64,000 bases of DNA from Myrica gale (GCA_963930655.1 OZ005612.1:11227001-11291000); one strand, 5' to 3'. Positions 35,356-49,228 are shown, counted from the first letter of the stretch. Numbers and translations: made by a program. Notes: generated from the sequence alone by a model not told the origin.

Positions 35356-38300
35356 TGTGAGACCCCGATTTTCACCATGCAGTGTAAGCTTTCTTTTTAT
35401 GTTTAAGACCTTTGTAAGGGCAGTTATTTTGAATATGTAAGATATTTCATTATATTATAATGACCTATGGTATGTTAATGTTCAAGGATATTTAAGGTGC
35501 ATTTAGCATAATTTAAGGTTGATGAATTTTTACTAAGTATTTTCATTGTATCATAAATTGTGGTTGTGAAGTTCTATTATGTGAACTTTATTAGTGCATG
35601 TTAATTATCCTATGCTTTTTAAGTAACCTTCATTAGGTAAATTAAATGTCCTTAAGTGCTAAGCTGAGAATCACGTGAAATGCACCTAACAAAGAAACAA
35701 AACACAAAAAAAATATGACAAGAAGACATAAGATTTTAATGCAGTCGTCCATGTAGCCAATGAGGGAGGGGCGATGGAAACAATGTTGTTTCCCCCTTTC
35801 ACGTGAATTAGGCCACATTCACTCCCTCATTCACATCTCACGCCACACTCCATCACTTGCACTCAGCTCACACACTCATTCTGGTCGCTCAAAGAGAGAA
35901 CCCGAGAGAGAAATAAAGAAAGGGAGAAAGGGAGAGGGAAACCGTGAAAGAGAAGAGGAAAAGAAGAAGAAGAAGAAGGAGACCGAGAAAAAGCAGAAGA
36001 AGAAAGAGAAGAAAAGGAGGGAGAGAAGAGAAAGGAAAAAGGAAGAAAAAGCAAGGTAAGGTTCTGCTCCTTAGTGGAAAATTCTCTGGTCTGGCCAAAT
36101 GAATATATGGCGTCTTCTCTGAAAATTTTCTTGTATATGGATATGTTGGTTAACATGTAGTGTTGGTTGTGAACTTGCTGGTGGTGGAGGTGTGTGATGG
36201 TCACAATTTTGGTTAGAAGGGAGCATGGAAAACCTTTTCTTGGAGAGATGTTGACATGCATGCAAGATTTGTGATTCTTGTTGGCCGAACCTTGTGATCT
36301 GCTGGACGTAAGTTGGTTGTTGTGTATTCTTGTGATTTGCATATGGATAATGATGTTAGAGGCCACGACTTGGGTTGTTAAAGCTTGAAAAACATGTTGG
36401 ATATGATGATCTTGTGAGTATAAACTAGTTGCATGTGAAGTTTAAAGTGTAAATCTTTGATTTGGAGGCTGTGAAGCTTGCTGGGTTAAACCTTGGAAAT
36501 GGGTGTGAAAAGTGTTAGATTTGGGAAGTATTAGGGCTTCGGTCAGTGGCCATAATCTATGAAAAATTGTATTTGGAGAAGTTCTAACATGCTTGTAGGT
36601 GGATGACATGAAATTGGGAGAATTTAGCATGCATGTTGGCCGAGTTTGTTCACTGCCTTCTGTCATTGCATTTATGTTTTCCCTTGATGTTAGCTTGCTG
36701 TTAGGTGTATTGTATGTGAATAATGTTGGTAGATCAGTAAGCTAATCACCTAAGCAAATTGGTTATATTTGGAGAAATGGATGAAACATACTCGGGTTGA
36801 GTGGATTTACTTGCATGTTGTGTTGTCCTTAAGAGCTTGATGTGAATCTTATATGAAACTTGAAGAAATGTGATGCTGGAACATGTTTATGATGATTGAG
36901 GTCTAGGTCAGTAAGTTAGAAGAAGAATTGAAGTGCAAGGAGGCCACGGGTTGGCCATAAAAATGAGGAGTCAAGGCAATCAAGTAGTGTTTGTACCTTG
37001 ATGTTCATGTGAACCTGAAAATGTAGAGATAAAAGAAAAAAAATGGATTCAGGTCAAGTTCATAGGTGTCACGACAGTATCTATAAAGAAACTTCCTTGA
37101 AGTTTAATGGATGGAAAATGAGAAAACAAATTATCCATTAGTTCAAGCAATGTAAGGTTGTAAATTATGAAACAATGAGAATGAATTTAGTCATGTTATA
37201 GGTTGTTGATTTGCAAACCAAATCTTTGATATTGAGTGTTGTTGCTGCCCTAATATGGATCTAGGTTTGCATGGTGAATTAAGGATAGAAGATTTGAAGA
37301 TAAACTCCATCCAAGTTGGAATTGGATGGAAGACCGAGTTGGAGACCCTAGGAGTTTCACCTTAGTTGGAATTGTTTTATGTGTATGATTATTGTTTTCA
37401 AACTTTTTTTATGAAAGCTAAAATGTTTAAAATAAATTTCACGTAAGTGAAGTCACATTTTCAAATATACGAATTTTGAAACCGGGACCGTATATGAGAA
37501 ATTTTGTATGCTTATTGAAAGTTTAATTCTAAGCATGCAAGTGATAAATGTAACTCGCTTGTAGCCGAAGATTCATCCTAAGCTCGAGAGGATCGAGGTA
37601 AGTGGAAACTTACTCTTTTACGAAAACTGGAATGATACACAGCATGACATTGTTATCAAGCATGAACACTCATTGTTATCAATCATAACATGACAACCAT
37701 TTGCATGATTTTCTTGAAAGAAAAAAAAAATTGTGCAAATGAAATGAGGAAGTATTTTATGACAAGTTAAGTTAAATGGGCTGAAGGTGGTCGGTATCGT
37801 ACCATTAAAAAGGTGCATCCACTCCGAAGGACGATTGCGAGATGGATGGATGGCTCCTAAGGGTACTCATACCGAAGGATGCTTGCAAGAAGGATGGGTA
37901 GCTCTTGAGATATGTGCAACCACACTAAAGGATGCTTGCAAGAAGGTGTGGAGTACCAAGTGTCGTGTCTAGCCATCAGGCCTGGGGTCACTTCAACGGC
38001 TAGCTCGACCAAATGATATGTCCCCGAGGGAAAGGGGGACGGTTCCGATGGGAACGTACAACCCTGACTTCAGGGGTAAATGGAGCGAGATAAGTAGCCC
38101 AAAAGTCAAAAATGAAAGTCTTTCAAGATCAAGTGCATGTTTTAAGATCAAGAGCATGTGTCTCATACATATGCAAGCATTCCATATACATGCACATTGA
38201 TATCATGACCATGCAAGACATGCACGTTTTATTGCATATGCTCCCTTACTGAGTCTTTTGACTCAAAATTTTTAAATTGTATCATTCCAGATGTGTCAGG

Positions 38301-39097
38301 TAAAAGGATTCCTGACGACTACTTATCTTGATAGAAAAGGCCCTCAATGTAAGCTTTTTAAAATGTTGGTGGCCATGGACCATTGCAGTCCGTAACTAAT
38401 AAGTATTTTGTTTATGGATTGTAGTTGTGATGTTTACACTATTATTATTGAAGTTGTTTTGTGTAAGTTGAGCTTATATGTGAATCTCCTTGGCCCGTCT
38501 CTCTCAGTAGTATATATATAAAAAAAAATATTCTGTTGCAATGTCAATGTTACATTCGTTGGAGCATTTGATCGGGAATGCTTGCAGCTGTCATTGGCCC
38601 TTTTGGGTGAGCGTTCGAGGCGTGACACAATGGCCCATGCATATGCAAGCATTCCAAATACATGCACATTGATATCATGATCATGCAAGACATGCATGTT
38701 TTATTGCATATGCTCCCTTACTGAGTCTTTTAACTCACAATTTTTAAATTGTATCATTCCAGATGTACCAGGTGAAAGGAGTCTCCTGAGGACTACTTAT
38801 CTTGAGAGGAAATGCCCTCAGTGTAAGCTTTTTAAAATGTTGGTGGCCATGGACCATTGTGGTCCGTAACTAATGAAGTGTTTTGTTTATGGATTGTAGT
38901 TGTGATGTTTACACTATTATTATTGAAGTCGTTTTGTATAAGTTGAGTTTATATGTGAATCTCTTTGGCCCGTCTCTCTTAGTAGTATATATAAAAAAAA
39001 TTTCACTGCAATGTCAAGGTTACGTTCATTGGAGCATTCGATCGGGAATGCTCGCGGCTGTCATTAGCCCTTTTGTGTTAGCATTCGAGGCGTGACA
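35356..39097 (+). mobile_element. Long solo-LTR-like retroelement with tandemly duplicated 3' end
   Basis: TG...CA ends: TGTGAGACCCCGATTTTCACC-type start at 35356 and ...GAGGCGTGACA at 39097. The exact 5-bp target duplication CAATG lies at 35351-35355 and 39098-39102. Non-coding, 3742 bp. It includes a purine-rich GAGAAA tract (35890-36055), a small tandem array of CCGAAGGATGCTTGCAAGA units (37830-37945) and a direct duplication of its last 472 bp. It is the same family as 17036-22424 on the other strand. Most likely a solo LTR of a large Ty3-type element (inference). Confidence 0.75.
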
Positions 39098-39104
39098 CAA
39101 TGGC
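38165..39104 (+). repeat. 472-bp tandem duplication including the target site
   Basis: Units of about 38165-38636 and 38637-39104, offset 472 bp (ATATGCAAGCATTCC at 38169 and 38641), diverged by several percent. Both units end GCGTGACA followed by CAATGGC, so each carries the flanking target sequence. Confidence 0.85.
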
Positions 39105-40166
39105 TTCAATATATTTGATATTATTCTAAAAATTATATTGGAATGTTATTCTAAGTGACATACCATGTTTATGGCTTCAATATATCTGATAGTATTCCAC
39201 GTTATTCTACTTATCACCCTTATAAGATTCCCTAGACTTTCCATTTCCAATCCCATGACTGATCACTGATAACCCTCTACAATCTATATGTGTCATTTAC
39301 ATATTGTATGGAGTATAACCAAATATACTTAACATTTTTGTCCAATTAAGTCTGTTGTGCTCAAAACGGATACCAAGAATCTATGCGGGTAAAACCATGT
39401 CAATTCACGAATGCAGGAACATGCTAAGCAAATGTATTTGTCATATTCATTCACTACCATATCACCCGGTAGCCACAAGTTTACCTATGAAGGTTTGCAC
39501 CAACTTTGCATGGCATGGATCCCTGTTCGGGGTCGATGGGTTCTTTGATGATGTCATGCCAATTATATTCACTAATCAATTGTCTCATTTTCTCTCAGTA
39601 TTTAAACATTCTGTTGTACTCGTTCCTCTTCTTTAGGGAACAAAATATTTCAATTCCTTGATGCTTCAATTCACCCCCTAAGCACTGCTAGACAATTATG
39701 TATCCGTATGTAGCCTCCATGTGTCCAGAATCCATTGCCCTTCTCAAGTATTGTAAACACAGGTCACTCAATTTGTGCCTGAAGTAGTGTTCCCTCCCTT
39801 CTTTGTACAACATCTAAAGGTTCTCGCATTCTAGACAACATTGGAGAAAACCGCTATCTTGGAGTCCCGGTACCACGAACGGGGGCCAAACATATTGATT
39901 GTTGCGTGTTGATACACACAGTCTTTGTCGGTGATATCCTTGAAGTGCTTACAACATAATCTCCCCGCGTATAACTCTGCGATGGAAGCAGACCCAACAG
40001 AGAGATAATATCCTCCAACAACTCTGTCGTGAGAGCCTCAATGTACAAAGTGTCCTCCCTTGGAAGCTTCTAAAAGTACGAAGGGAGGTTTTACTATGCC
40101 TTGATTTTGCTACATAGAAAGAACCAGAGATATAATGAACTCAAAGGACGTCAAAACGTTATATAG

Positions 40167-40199
<33 letters not shown>

Positions 40200-41390
40200 C
40201 ACTTAATTAGCAATGTTTCAAAAAATCATTTATCCTTTTCTTCTACGAATGATGTTTTTAGCTTCAAATTTTTGCTACGGAGAAAGAACCAGAGATATAA
40301 CAAATGCATAGTTGGGCAAACGTAATATGTATATATATATATATATAGCTAATTACATGATATATTTGAAAAAATGAAAGCTAAAAACGAACACCACAAA
40401 AAAACCCAACAACAGAAGCTTGGAGGCCATGAAACATTTTAGAGAATGGAAGAACAAGTGAGCATTGGAAGCCGTGAAAAATTGTGCTACTAGCACCGGA
40501 TGAACATGCATTAAAGGTGTGAAGATAACCTTTTTCTCCTAAAAAGGGAGGGAAACTTAAAGGAAACTGAAAAAATGAAGAGTTGAAAAGTGGAACAGTG
40601 TTTAGCCAGTTTGTTATTAGTGGATGAGGTAGTGATTTTATACGTATTGACCAATGAGGGAAACAACCTTGCTTTACACGGCAATGACTGCAAATCTCAC
40701 CATCAACCTACATACTACGGTCTCAAAGAGATCATTAGGGCATGCGGCCCTTATAGGTATTTACGGATGATTGTTATGCCACAAGATTGTATTAGTTTTG
40801 TTTTTAGGCAAACATTCACTTAAGGTACACCATATATTCAAATATTTGATTCTCAGTTGAATCAGTACATTGTGAGTGCAGTTTTGTAGGCATATTACAT
40901 AGAGATTAAAGTGTCAATACCACCTAATATTAAATTCTGCATAGTGTATTTAACTCATTTATTTATGTTTAGGGTACTATCTTAGATATCTTTTGCATGT
41001 TGTCATTGGGGGTATCTGAACCTAGTTCTAATGACACCAACACCGAAACACATTTTTTTTGCTTATATGTGACCACACAATTATTATTTTTTTATTTTTT
41101 TATTATAAGAACCGTAGTCATACAACCCACATTGTACACTCTAAACCAATTAATCAAATTAATATTGTTAGCATAAGGTATTGTACTTGATGCGCATTCT
41201 TGGAAGAAACCCCTAACATGCAGCATAAATGCATCAGCTCAAAATCCAGCAACATGTGCATGCATAAATGCACGATTTATTATCTTTCTTGTTACCTGCA
41301 ACCATCACGATCAACCCTCCTACTTTCACTGTACACTCTTGTCATCCATAATCTCATCTGTCACAGTCCACTTAATCCCTAAAGGATTAT
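39103..41390. other. AT-rich intergenic DNA with microsatellites
   Basis: (AC)n at 40167-40188 next to (AT)n at 40189-40199, and (TA)n at 40327-40347. Short frames, such as one at 39355-39636, match nothing I know. Confidence 0.5.
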
Positions 41391-41430
41391 AGATGAGAGG
41401 ATGGGCTGATAACTCCCCAATACATGGTTT

Positions 41431-41453
41431 ATGGTATGGTATGGTATGGTATG
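41431..41453. repeat. (ATGGT)n microsatellite
   Basis: Four to five uninterrupted ATGGT units. Confidence 0.9.
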
Positions 41454-41907
41454 AAATCATCAATATCAGGTTCCAAAATCGTGGTAATTCTACCCTATAC
41501 ACACTCCGAACCCTTCACTCACACTCTCATCCCCAAACCAATACTTCACTCCCACTCCACTTCCCTATAATACAGTGCTCCCTAACCCTTGTCTCTTCAG
41601 CATCCATGGCTTACAAATCCTCCTTCATCGTCGCGATCATATACATCTCCAGTGACCCTACTACCACTGTTGATGGGTCCATTTCTTCTCCTCCATCCAA
41701 ATGCGTACACGGGGATAGAAACCATCTTCGAAGCAACCCACACTCCATATCATCTCCACATTGCAAGATAATCATCAGAATCAACGATGGCCGAACAAGT
41801 TCACTACCTACTCGAAGGCCCCGAAGGATGCATGATCGGAATCCCATCTTAGTGGGACACTTGGACGAGCCCAATAGTCCAGTTTGGATGCCACGTGACA
41901 ATTGTGG

Positions 41908-43174
41908 TGTAAGAATAATGTCATAAAAATCATTTATTTAAATAATTATTTATTTAGATGTCATATATTTATATTTATTTATTTATTATGTAACATAAGT
42001 TGTTACACATATATTATTGAGTGACATTGTAATAAAATCGTGCAAAGGATTAATGAATCAAAAGTTGGAAGTATGACTCTTCGGTTTCTTGTTCACTTGA
42101 TATTTTGTTCTAGATCAAGGTATATATTGTTGTATGATAGGTTCACACTCGTTGTGCCTCTATTTAATAAGATGATGGACTTCATCATTGAGGTGATGAC
42201 CTTAAGCACACGAGTGGGTGCAATGTAAGAATACATGCACTAAACGAGATCAAATATGAATACCTTCTATAAGTGATCACTGATGTTGAGAATGTATTAA
42301 ACACAATTGGTTTATTGTATCCTTAGACCTGAAATGTTTATATAGGGTTATATATTGTGTACTTGTACTTTGACCGAGTCATTTGGTGATGATCTTTCTA
42401 AGTCAAAGATTTCAAATAATGTTGAGTCTCGTATATAATAAATAGGTTTGTATAAATGCTCAATAAGGAATTCATCATGCTCTTGATGAGGTAGTATATT
42501 CTATAAATATGTATAGGGTTGGACTAGAAAAGAATCCATTGGTCAATGGTATTTTGTAAAAATGTTTTATCTATGAAATTTTCTTAGAAACAATTGATAG
42601 TCCAACAAGTTAGAGATTGTGAATTGAAAATTATATGAGTTAGGGACTTAATCAGTGATATGATTCTAATCTTATTGACTCATGTGGAATAGTACGGTGA
42701 AAGGATAAATAAACAAAAAAATTCTTAACATAAGGGATTTCACAAATCAATCTCAAATACTTGGGGGTAAATTGTAATATGTTGATAGACATTATTAGAA
42801 TTAGTAGAAGCCAACAATTCAGAATAAAAGAATATAAGGGAGTTAATTAAAAAAAAGTTTTCTATGTGATCCTACGGCCGAGATCTGAGATCCCTAACAA
42901 TCACATGCACTATCATAACTGGGTTTTTATATAAAAGGATATCTATGAGATAGTCTATCGCAAGTTTCTGGATTGACCATCAAGAGTTCAGAAAAATCCT
43001 ATGACGACTGTGAGCGTGGAAAGTAAAGAGACATAACATTTGGGCTGCTCAATTGTGAAATCGAAATACTCAAGGTGTGAGATCAACAAGACCTGAAGAT
43101 TATTGAAGATTGAAGATTCAATCGCAAACAAGTTCAAGATCGTTTGTTAAGATCAAGTAAGTATAATTTCTGCA
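41908..43174 (+). mobile_element. Copia-type LTR (probable solo LTR)
   Basis: Starts TGTAAGAATAATGTC and ends near TTTCTGCA. 42050-42500 is related, in the opposite orientation, to the solo LTR at 27803-28555 (shared GTCACTCAACAATAT-type block, TTTGACCGAGTCATTTGGTG). A TATA-like TATAAAAGG lies at about 42931. I find no matching target duplication, so the ends are approximate. Confidence 0.5.
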
Positions 43175-45170
43175 GGTAAAATTTCGTACAACTCCTCCTT
43201 CAAATCCCACAGAGACATCCTCGCATACGCTTCAACCCACTCTCCTCCATGGTCACCAAATTCAAGGGATGCAAAGGTGGCAGGCTCATACCCCGTCCCA
43301 CTTGATGATGTGCGCAAGGATGATACAGGTATAGTGGTGCATGGAGATTTAAGTCTTCTTGTTCTGGATGTTGATGGAATTGGATATCATTAATTCTATG
43401 GTTCTGTTTCGAAGTTGCTGACAGCAAGAACGACTCTGATGAAGGTTGTGACAAGACTGGTTGTAGATGGTGGAAGTCCTACTGTGATTGGAAAATTTTC
43501 TAGAGTTGGGTCACGGCTCCTCTAGTGATAGAGACAACAACAACTAGGTCTTTGATGGGTCAATATTCCTCAGTTATGAGTTTGTAGGTTAAAATGAAAT
43601 GTTTTTTTATTTCATGGTGCTATGGGCTAATTAAAGATGAGGGATATTATTTCAACTATACATTTTGTTCTATATATATATTTCATCGCACCATGTGAAG
43701 TAGCCTGGAACGTTTTGATAAGCAGTAGGTATTATTGTTGTTCACGATCCAACTTTGTGCCATTTTGTTCTAATATTTTATTATACTTTTCTAATAACTT
43801 ATTGCAAAAAAGTTTTAATAATTTGTATCCTTGTTTGTAACCATGAAGATTATAATCATCTAACGTAAACTTCCTAAAAATATTGTTAACTTATGATTCA
43901 CATATGGTAGCGGTCGGTCTTATGTAGAATGGGAGACTGCGAAAGAGGAGCTCGAGTTGTTGTTAGCAGAGGAACAAGCTGAGTACAATACTTTTTGCAT
44001 GGGGATATGAAGTACCATATGTGTGTTGGAGTTATTGGAAGTGAGCAATGCAACTCTTTATCGGTTGCAGTTGTGTTTATTTTTCTTGGTGTATACTGTT
44101 ATAGATATGAATTCGGTCATTGGAATGTAATGAAATGAGTAGTTGTATTTAAACTCATTAATTAATTATATTCAAAATGCACTCAATGTGTATTCATACA
44201 TCAAAATGTCAGTTATGGCACTACTATAATAGTTCAAAGCTTATATAACGCATTACATGTGACGGCTTAATAATCCCTTGCACGTCGTGGGTGTTATTAT
44301 TTCAGAGTAATTGCTATTAACTTATATTAAGGTATCTAAGTCAGAAAGTGCACAACAGGACGACCCTCTGCTAGATTTTGACCCTTGAATTGAAAATGCA
44401 TAGGAAATAATTTTGAGAATGATTTTATGAACAATGTGTAGGTATTACTAATAGTTATTTGCATAAATAGTTTTGAAAATAGAAATTTAGTCATTTGCAA
44501 AAAATAAATATAACTTAAGAACAGCGTTGGGAATGACATATCTTTATGAACATTGGCGTTGGAAATACAAACAAAGGTGCAAGTGATACTCTTGAAGTAA
44601 ATTTTTCACCATCATGACGCTAAACTAATAATTGAATTATAAAAATTTGATTGCGACTAGTATCTAAAAAAATGCTAGAGCTATAATGTGCAAAGTACCT
44701 GAACTTGTTGAGTTCGTGCAGTCCCACATTCCGATTTCATTGGCTTACTATGAGGACATGTTCGTAATTCTAGGTGAATGAAAAATATTTATAACGATCA
44801 GGGATTAGGACAGAGAGGAAGAAGATTGTGCAGTTATATGGGACAGGTGGGACCCTCGGTTAGTGCAACAGACAATACACTATACAGCGCCAGAGAAGAA
44901 ATCACCTTGCCAGCCCAGAAAAGAAAACACCCTGCAAGTTGAGGATGACTAATTTGGCCCCTAATCCGTCTACAAGAGTCTGCCCTTACACTCAATATAA
45001 CCTGAAGTACTATCCATGGTTCAAGGTAAATGAAATCAACCCTAATCTTGTTCCGTGATTTTACAAATCACATATTATTACAGTCTTAGTTTGGGTGCAC
45101 ATTCCATTAGGTTCATTGTTGTTTAAGAAATATTGTAGTTGTGAAAAGGTGTTAGAAATGTTTGGATATT
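43175..45170. other. AT-rich intergenic DNA
   Basis: A short open stretch at about 43910-44008 reads VEWETAKEELELLLAEEQ (coiled-coil-like) and may be a gene relic. The rest shows nothing recognisable. Confidence 0.35.
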
Positions 45171-45176
45171 TAATGC

Positions 45177-45453
45177 CATTACAACAAATTCGCTCTTTAA
45201 CGACTAATTTATTAATAGTGAAACCAATTTCATCGCTCATAATACCTATTTAGCGACGAAATTATATACTTTGTCACTAAGGAGTTAAAATATGTGTTTT
45301 AGCGACGAATATCAACTTGTCGCAAAAGTGTATTTTTAGCGATGAATTTATTAGTGCCAAAACCAATGTCATTGCGAAAAATACTCTTTAGCGACGAAAA
45401 TATTGGTTCGTCCCTAAATGGTTAAAACAAGCCCTTAGTATTTTGTCCTAGTG
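45177..45453. mobile_element. CACTA-type mini-element
   Basis: Left end CATTACAACAAATT and right end reverse CACTAGGACAAAAT resemble the CACTACAACAAA terminus. The interior carries at least four TTTAGCGACGAA-type motifs in both orientations (45250, 45302, 45336, 45392), typical of CACTA subterminal repeats. No clear 3-bp target duplication. Confidence 0.55.
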
Positions 45454-45890
45454 GTTGCTTCAATGGAGTGCTTTAGCTTTTTGGTTGACCGTTGGTGTGA
45501 ATTTAGAGTTTCATGTTAAATGTTAACTTGTTATATTAGTAAACTATTTATTTGTTGAGGTTTGGTTGATAGTTGTCTTCTTCTCACTTATCAATTGCTA
45601 CCCTATTATATACATGTTTTTAGCCAATCATGTAGTCTAGCATTCCATGTTATTTTCAATTTTCCTAGGCATAGTATAATTTGTAACGTGTTTCATGTAA
45701 GTTAGTACGCTTATTTTGTAATATGTAGTGTGTCGTAAACTTGTAGTCATGTAGAGTGGATCACAAGGTTATTGTTATTTTGGTTTTTATTAGAAGAATT
45801 TACTATCATTTTTTTAAAACTTTTTGGCATATGATCAATTGATATTTTTATCATACTTAAAAAGTAGATTTATTATGTTTTATCACATAT

Positions 45891-45906
45891 GTGTGTGTGT
45901 GTGTGT
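45891..45906. repeat. (GT)n microsatellite
   Basis: Eight uninterrupted GT units. Confidence 0.9.
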
Positions 45907-45945
45907 TTTATTATTTTCCTTGTCAAAAAAATTTTTGTTGGTAGC

Positions 45946-48786
45946 TAGGCCTGTTCATCCGGTCTTACTACTGGCAAAATTCCGACTTCAGGCTACCAGG
46001 TACCGGAACTAGAACCAGACCTCAATTTGGACACATGTCGGTGATGGGTTTTTGTTTCCGACCGTAAAGGGAAAGAGAATACCCATAGCTTGGTTATCGA
46101 ATCTATGAGGCACAAGGTGCCAAATGGAAAGAAAATGGTATGCACGAAAATGTATGGAAGAAATAAGGTGGCTACTCACAATGCCTTGTGGGTAGGAGGC
46201 ACGGCCACTTAGTAACTTTGTATGGAATGGAGTTCTATAGAAGAGCTTGCATGACGTCTCCGAGCAAGTGAGGAGCTAAGATTGCCAAATGGCCTAAGCT
46301 TGATGCCCTTTTGATATTCTGCTTGTATGGTCGTCTCTTGGATGGTCGTCTTGCATGGACTATGGTGAGCTATGTTGTGTTTGGTGGATATGGTTAATGG
46401 TTAAGTGTTTGGTTAGTATGGATAGTGTTTGAGAAATGATAAATATATATATATATATAGGTGGTGGTGTCTCGGGGTGGTGATAGTGTATGTGGGTGGT
46501 GGTGTTTCGGGGTGGTGAATGTGTATATGAGTGGTGGTGTTTAGGGATGGAGAATGATGAATATATGGGTAGTGGTGGAATAAGAAAAAATGTTGAGCTA
46601 AAGAGCTACGAACACTTGGGGAATTGTGAAGTGATGGATATTTGTGCTCAAATACTAACTATGGGGCTAAGGTCTAGAACAATGGCGAGTTTGAGAATCA
46701 ACCACGGAATTGCCTCCAGCTCACAAGGTGTGATGCAAAACTATCTCAGAATCAGATTAGACAATCACTATTATGCTTCCTTAAATCTCATAGGAGCTAA
46801 CAAAAGGCACAGGTTTGAGCAAAAGCTCTAGGACTGTTCTTTATTCAGTAAAACATGAAAAATAAGATACATAGCTCCCTCTATTTATAGCACATGGCCA
46901 ACTACTAAGAAATTCCTACTCGACACATGTTGTGCTCTTATTCGGCCATATGTTGATTCCTACAAAGATATCCTACGAAATATTACTTTATCTTTGAGCT
47001 AGGTGGCGACTCATCTTTGAATCAAGGAACAAAGGACATTAGGTAACGATTCCTCCACGTCTTCAAGTACAAGGATATAACCACCTAATATTCCTTATCC
47101 TTGTCATTTAGCTAAAGTACGAAAGGACATAACCTCAATTTTCATCTTCTAGCTAAAAAGGTCATAACCACATAATATTCTTTTGTACTTGTCCTTTTGC
47201 TAGGTGGCTTGGTCATGTCGTCCTTGAGTGCAGCTTGACCACTACTTCTTGTTGGGCAGCTACTGAGCGCACATGGCTTGTGTCACATGTCCTGTTCTCT
47301 TGGCCTTGAGGCCCTATGCGTTCATTATTGAAATAAGCGCGCACGGGGTTGTCGTGGCCTCGCAAAGTATGTTCGTGCATGGCTTTGGCTCCGAGGCCCC
47401 GAGTGCAAAGCACACCCGAGCTGGCAAGCTTGCCACGTTGTCTTGCCAAATGGCCCTCTTTGGCCCCAATGACCTCTCTCATTGACACTCATCATCGTGC
47501 CACATATGGCGTTTCGAGGTACTCATCACTCCTTCCGGCCTCCTACATGCCTTCTCGTCCCTCATGGCTGCCCTTCATACCTCCAAATTTATTCCCATTT
47601 TTACGTCTTTTTGCAAGTACCTATTAGCCAGAAGTAGACATTTCCAACGGTTCAATGGAAAATCCAGTTACGTTAGGTTGTTCTCTTCACTAAATATTTA
47701 AACGATGTCATTCCATTTAAAATAGAACAACGTTGTTTAACGCTTTTGATTAATAGAATTAAAACCTTCTTGTTTTGATCTAGGGTTATAACCCTAGGCA
47801 GCACCCCCCCGGCCTCTCCCTCGCTCGACTCTCTCTCTGTCCTTTGACTCTCTCAACTCTCAAGCTCTCTAAATTGTCGTCTGCCACGCCGCTACTCTCT
47901 CAACTACCACCCCGCAGGTCTCTCAACTCTCAGGCTCTCTCAAGTCTCATGTCTCAACCTCGTTGTTCCCTCTCTCTCTCTCTCTCTAGCTGACAACTTC
48001 TGCATTTCACCGTTCTCTCTCAACCTCACCGATCTCTCATCTCTCTCAAGCTCAATCGTTTGCTTGCTGATCAGTTTTTTGTGAATCTGTGATTTAAATT
48101 TTTTTGTTTCATTTGTTTTTTGTTTGGCTTTCATTTGTTTTTGAGATATACTCTGGGTTGTGTGAGATTTCTTCAAAGAAAATGCAGTGATCAAAACTGG
48201 CATCTAACTAGCGTTTGTATATGCCAGACTATCGAGTTTGGCCTCCTAATCATGGGAAAATGTGACAATTATTTTACAATATGGGAGCTGCCAATGATGT
48301 TAAATTCATTTACGGCCTAATCAAACATCGGAGAAACCTTGAAGATAAATGTAAATGTCCCGTGATATATATTACAGAAACACTTTCTATATATGTTTCT
48401 TGTAGACAATTGCACAAACTTACTATCTTTAATTTCAAAGTCGTTTTACAATTTGGTATCAATGCTTTATAATCTGTATGTAATTTCAGTAATGCGTCAA
48501 ATAACATCCTTATTTTATGGGTGTAAACAGTGAACAATGGCCACATAATAAAAAATAATGAAATGGGCTCAATAATATCCTTATTTTCAATATAAAAAAA
48601 AGGTCTAAACGGGCCCAAAATATTACTGGAATTTCGATGTCCGATTCTGCTAAATTTGCTTATGCTTCTGCTAAGTCCGACAATAGTCAATAGTAAAAGC
48701 GGATTTCATTTTGGATATCCGCTAGTTAGTGGACCGGATATCGGAATGCCAAATTTCGCTTCTAACATGTCCGACTTACACCCCTA
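45946..48786. mobile_element. Non-autonomous hAT element with an internal insertion
   Basis: TAGGCCTGTTCATCCGG at 45946 and reverse TAGGGGTGTAAGTCGG at 48786. The 8-bp target duplication is TTGGTAGC (45938-45945) and TTGATAGC (48787-48794), one mismatch. Subterminal CCGG-rich motifs and an internal CT-rich leader-like block (47800-48060) resemble the larger hAT at 56229. No transposase frame. 46060-47640 looks like a later insertion. Confidence 0.7.
46060..47640 (-). mobile_element. Possible LTR-like insertion inside the hAT
   Basis: Flanked by TTTCC at 46055-46059 and 47641-47645. On the minus strand it starts TGTCTACTTCTGGC and has a TATAAATAG-type box at about 46895. The left end is not CA-like, so the boundary is uncertain. 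It includes a GGTGGTGGTGT-rich stretch at 46460-46540 and (AT)n at 46443-46459. Confidence 0.4.
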
Positions 48787-49228
48787 TTGATAGCCCAACA
48801 CCCCAACCTAAATAGATTTCATAAAAATGTAATTGGTAAACTAAAATTGTTGACCAAAGGAAAAAGCTCAAACAATAAGTTTAAATATTCAAGCCCAAAC
48901 AAAATAAGGCTGAAAAGTTTATAAAATTAGACTGGGCCAAAAAAGCCCAGAAACTAGTTTAAATGATTGAAAGCCCAAACAAAACAAGGCTGAAAAAGCT
49001 TAAAAATAGACCTAATTGCTCAAATCTGACTCCAATCCACCATTCAAATCCAATCCAACCCGACGGAGCGGCTCAGATAGCCTCACTGTTGAAGTTGGAG
49101 CTAAAAACCGACCTCGGATTGAGTCGGATTCGAATTTTTGACCCTCCACCTCTGGAAAAAAATCGGTGCACAGCCTTGGGGAGGGTTGTAGTAGTAACTA
49201 GCATCACCTCCTTTTATAAAAAAATAAG

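Noticed and set aside
35863-36366. 167-codon minus-strand frame
   Set aside because: It is the reverse of a GAGAAA purine tract within the solo-LTR-like element and reads as Ser/Phe/Leu low complexity.
41393-41926. 177-codon plus-strand frame
   Set aside because: No similarity recognised, it starts in a microsatellite and runs into an LTR. A decayed gene is possible but cannot be supported.
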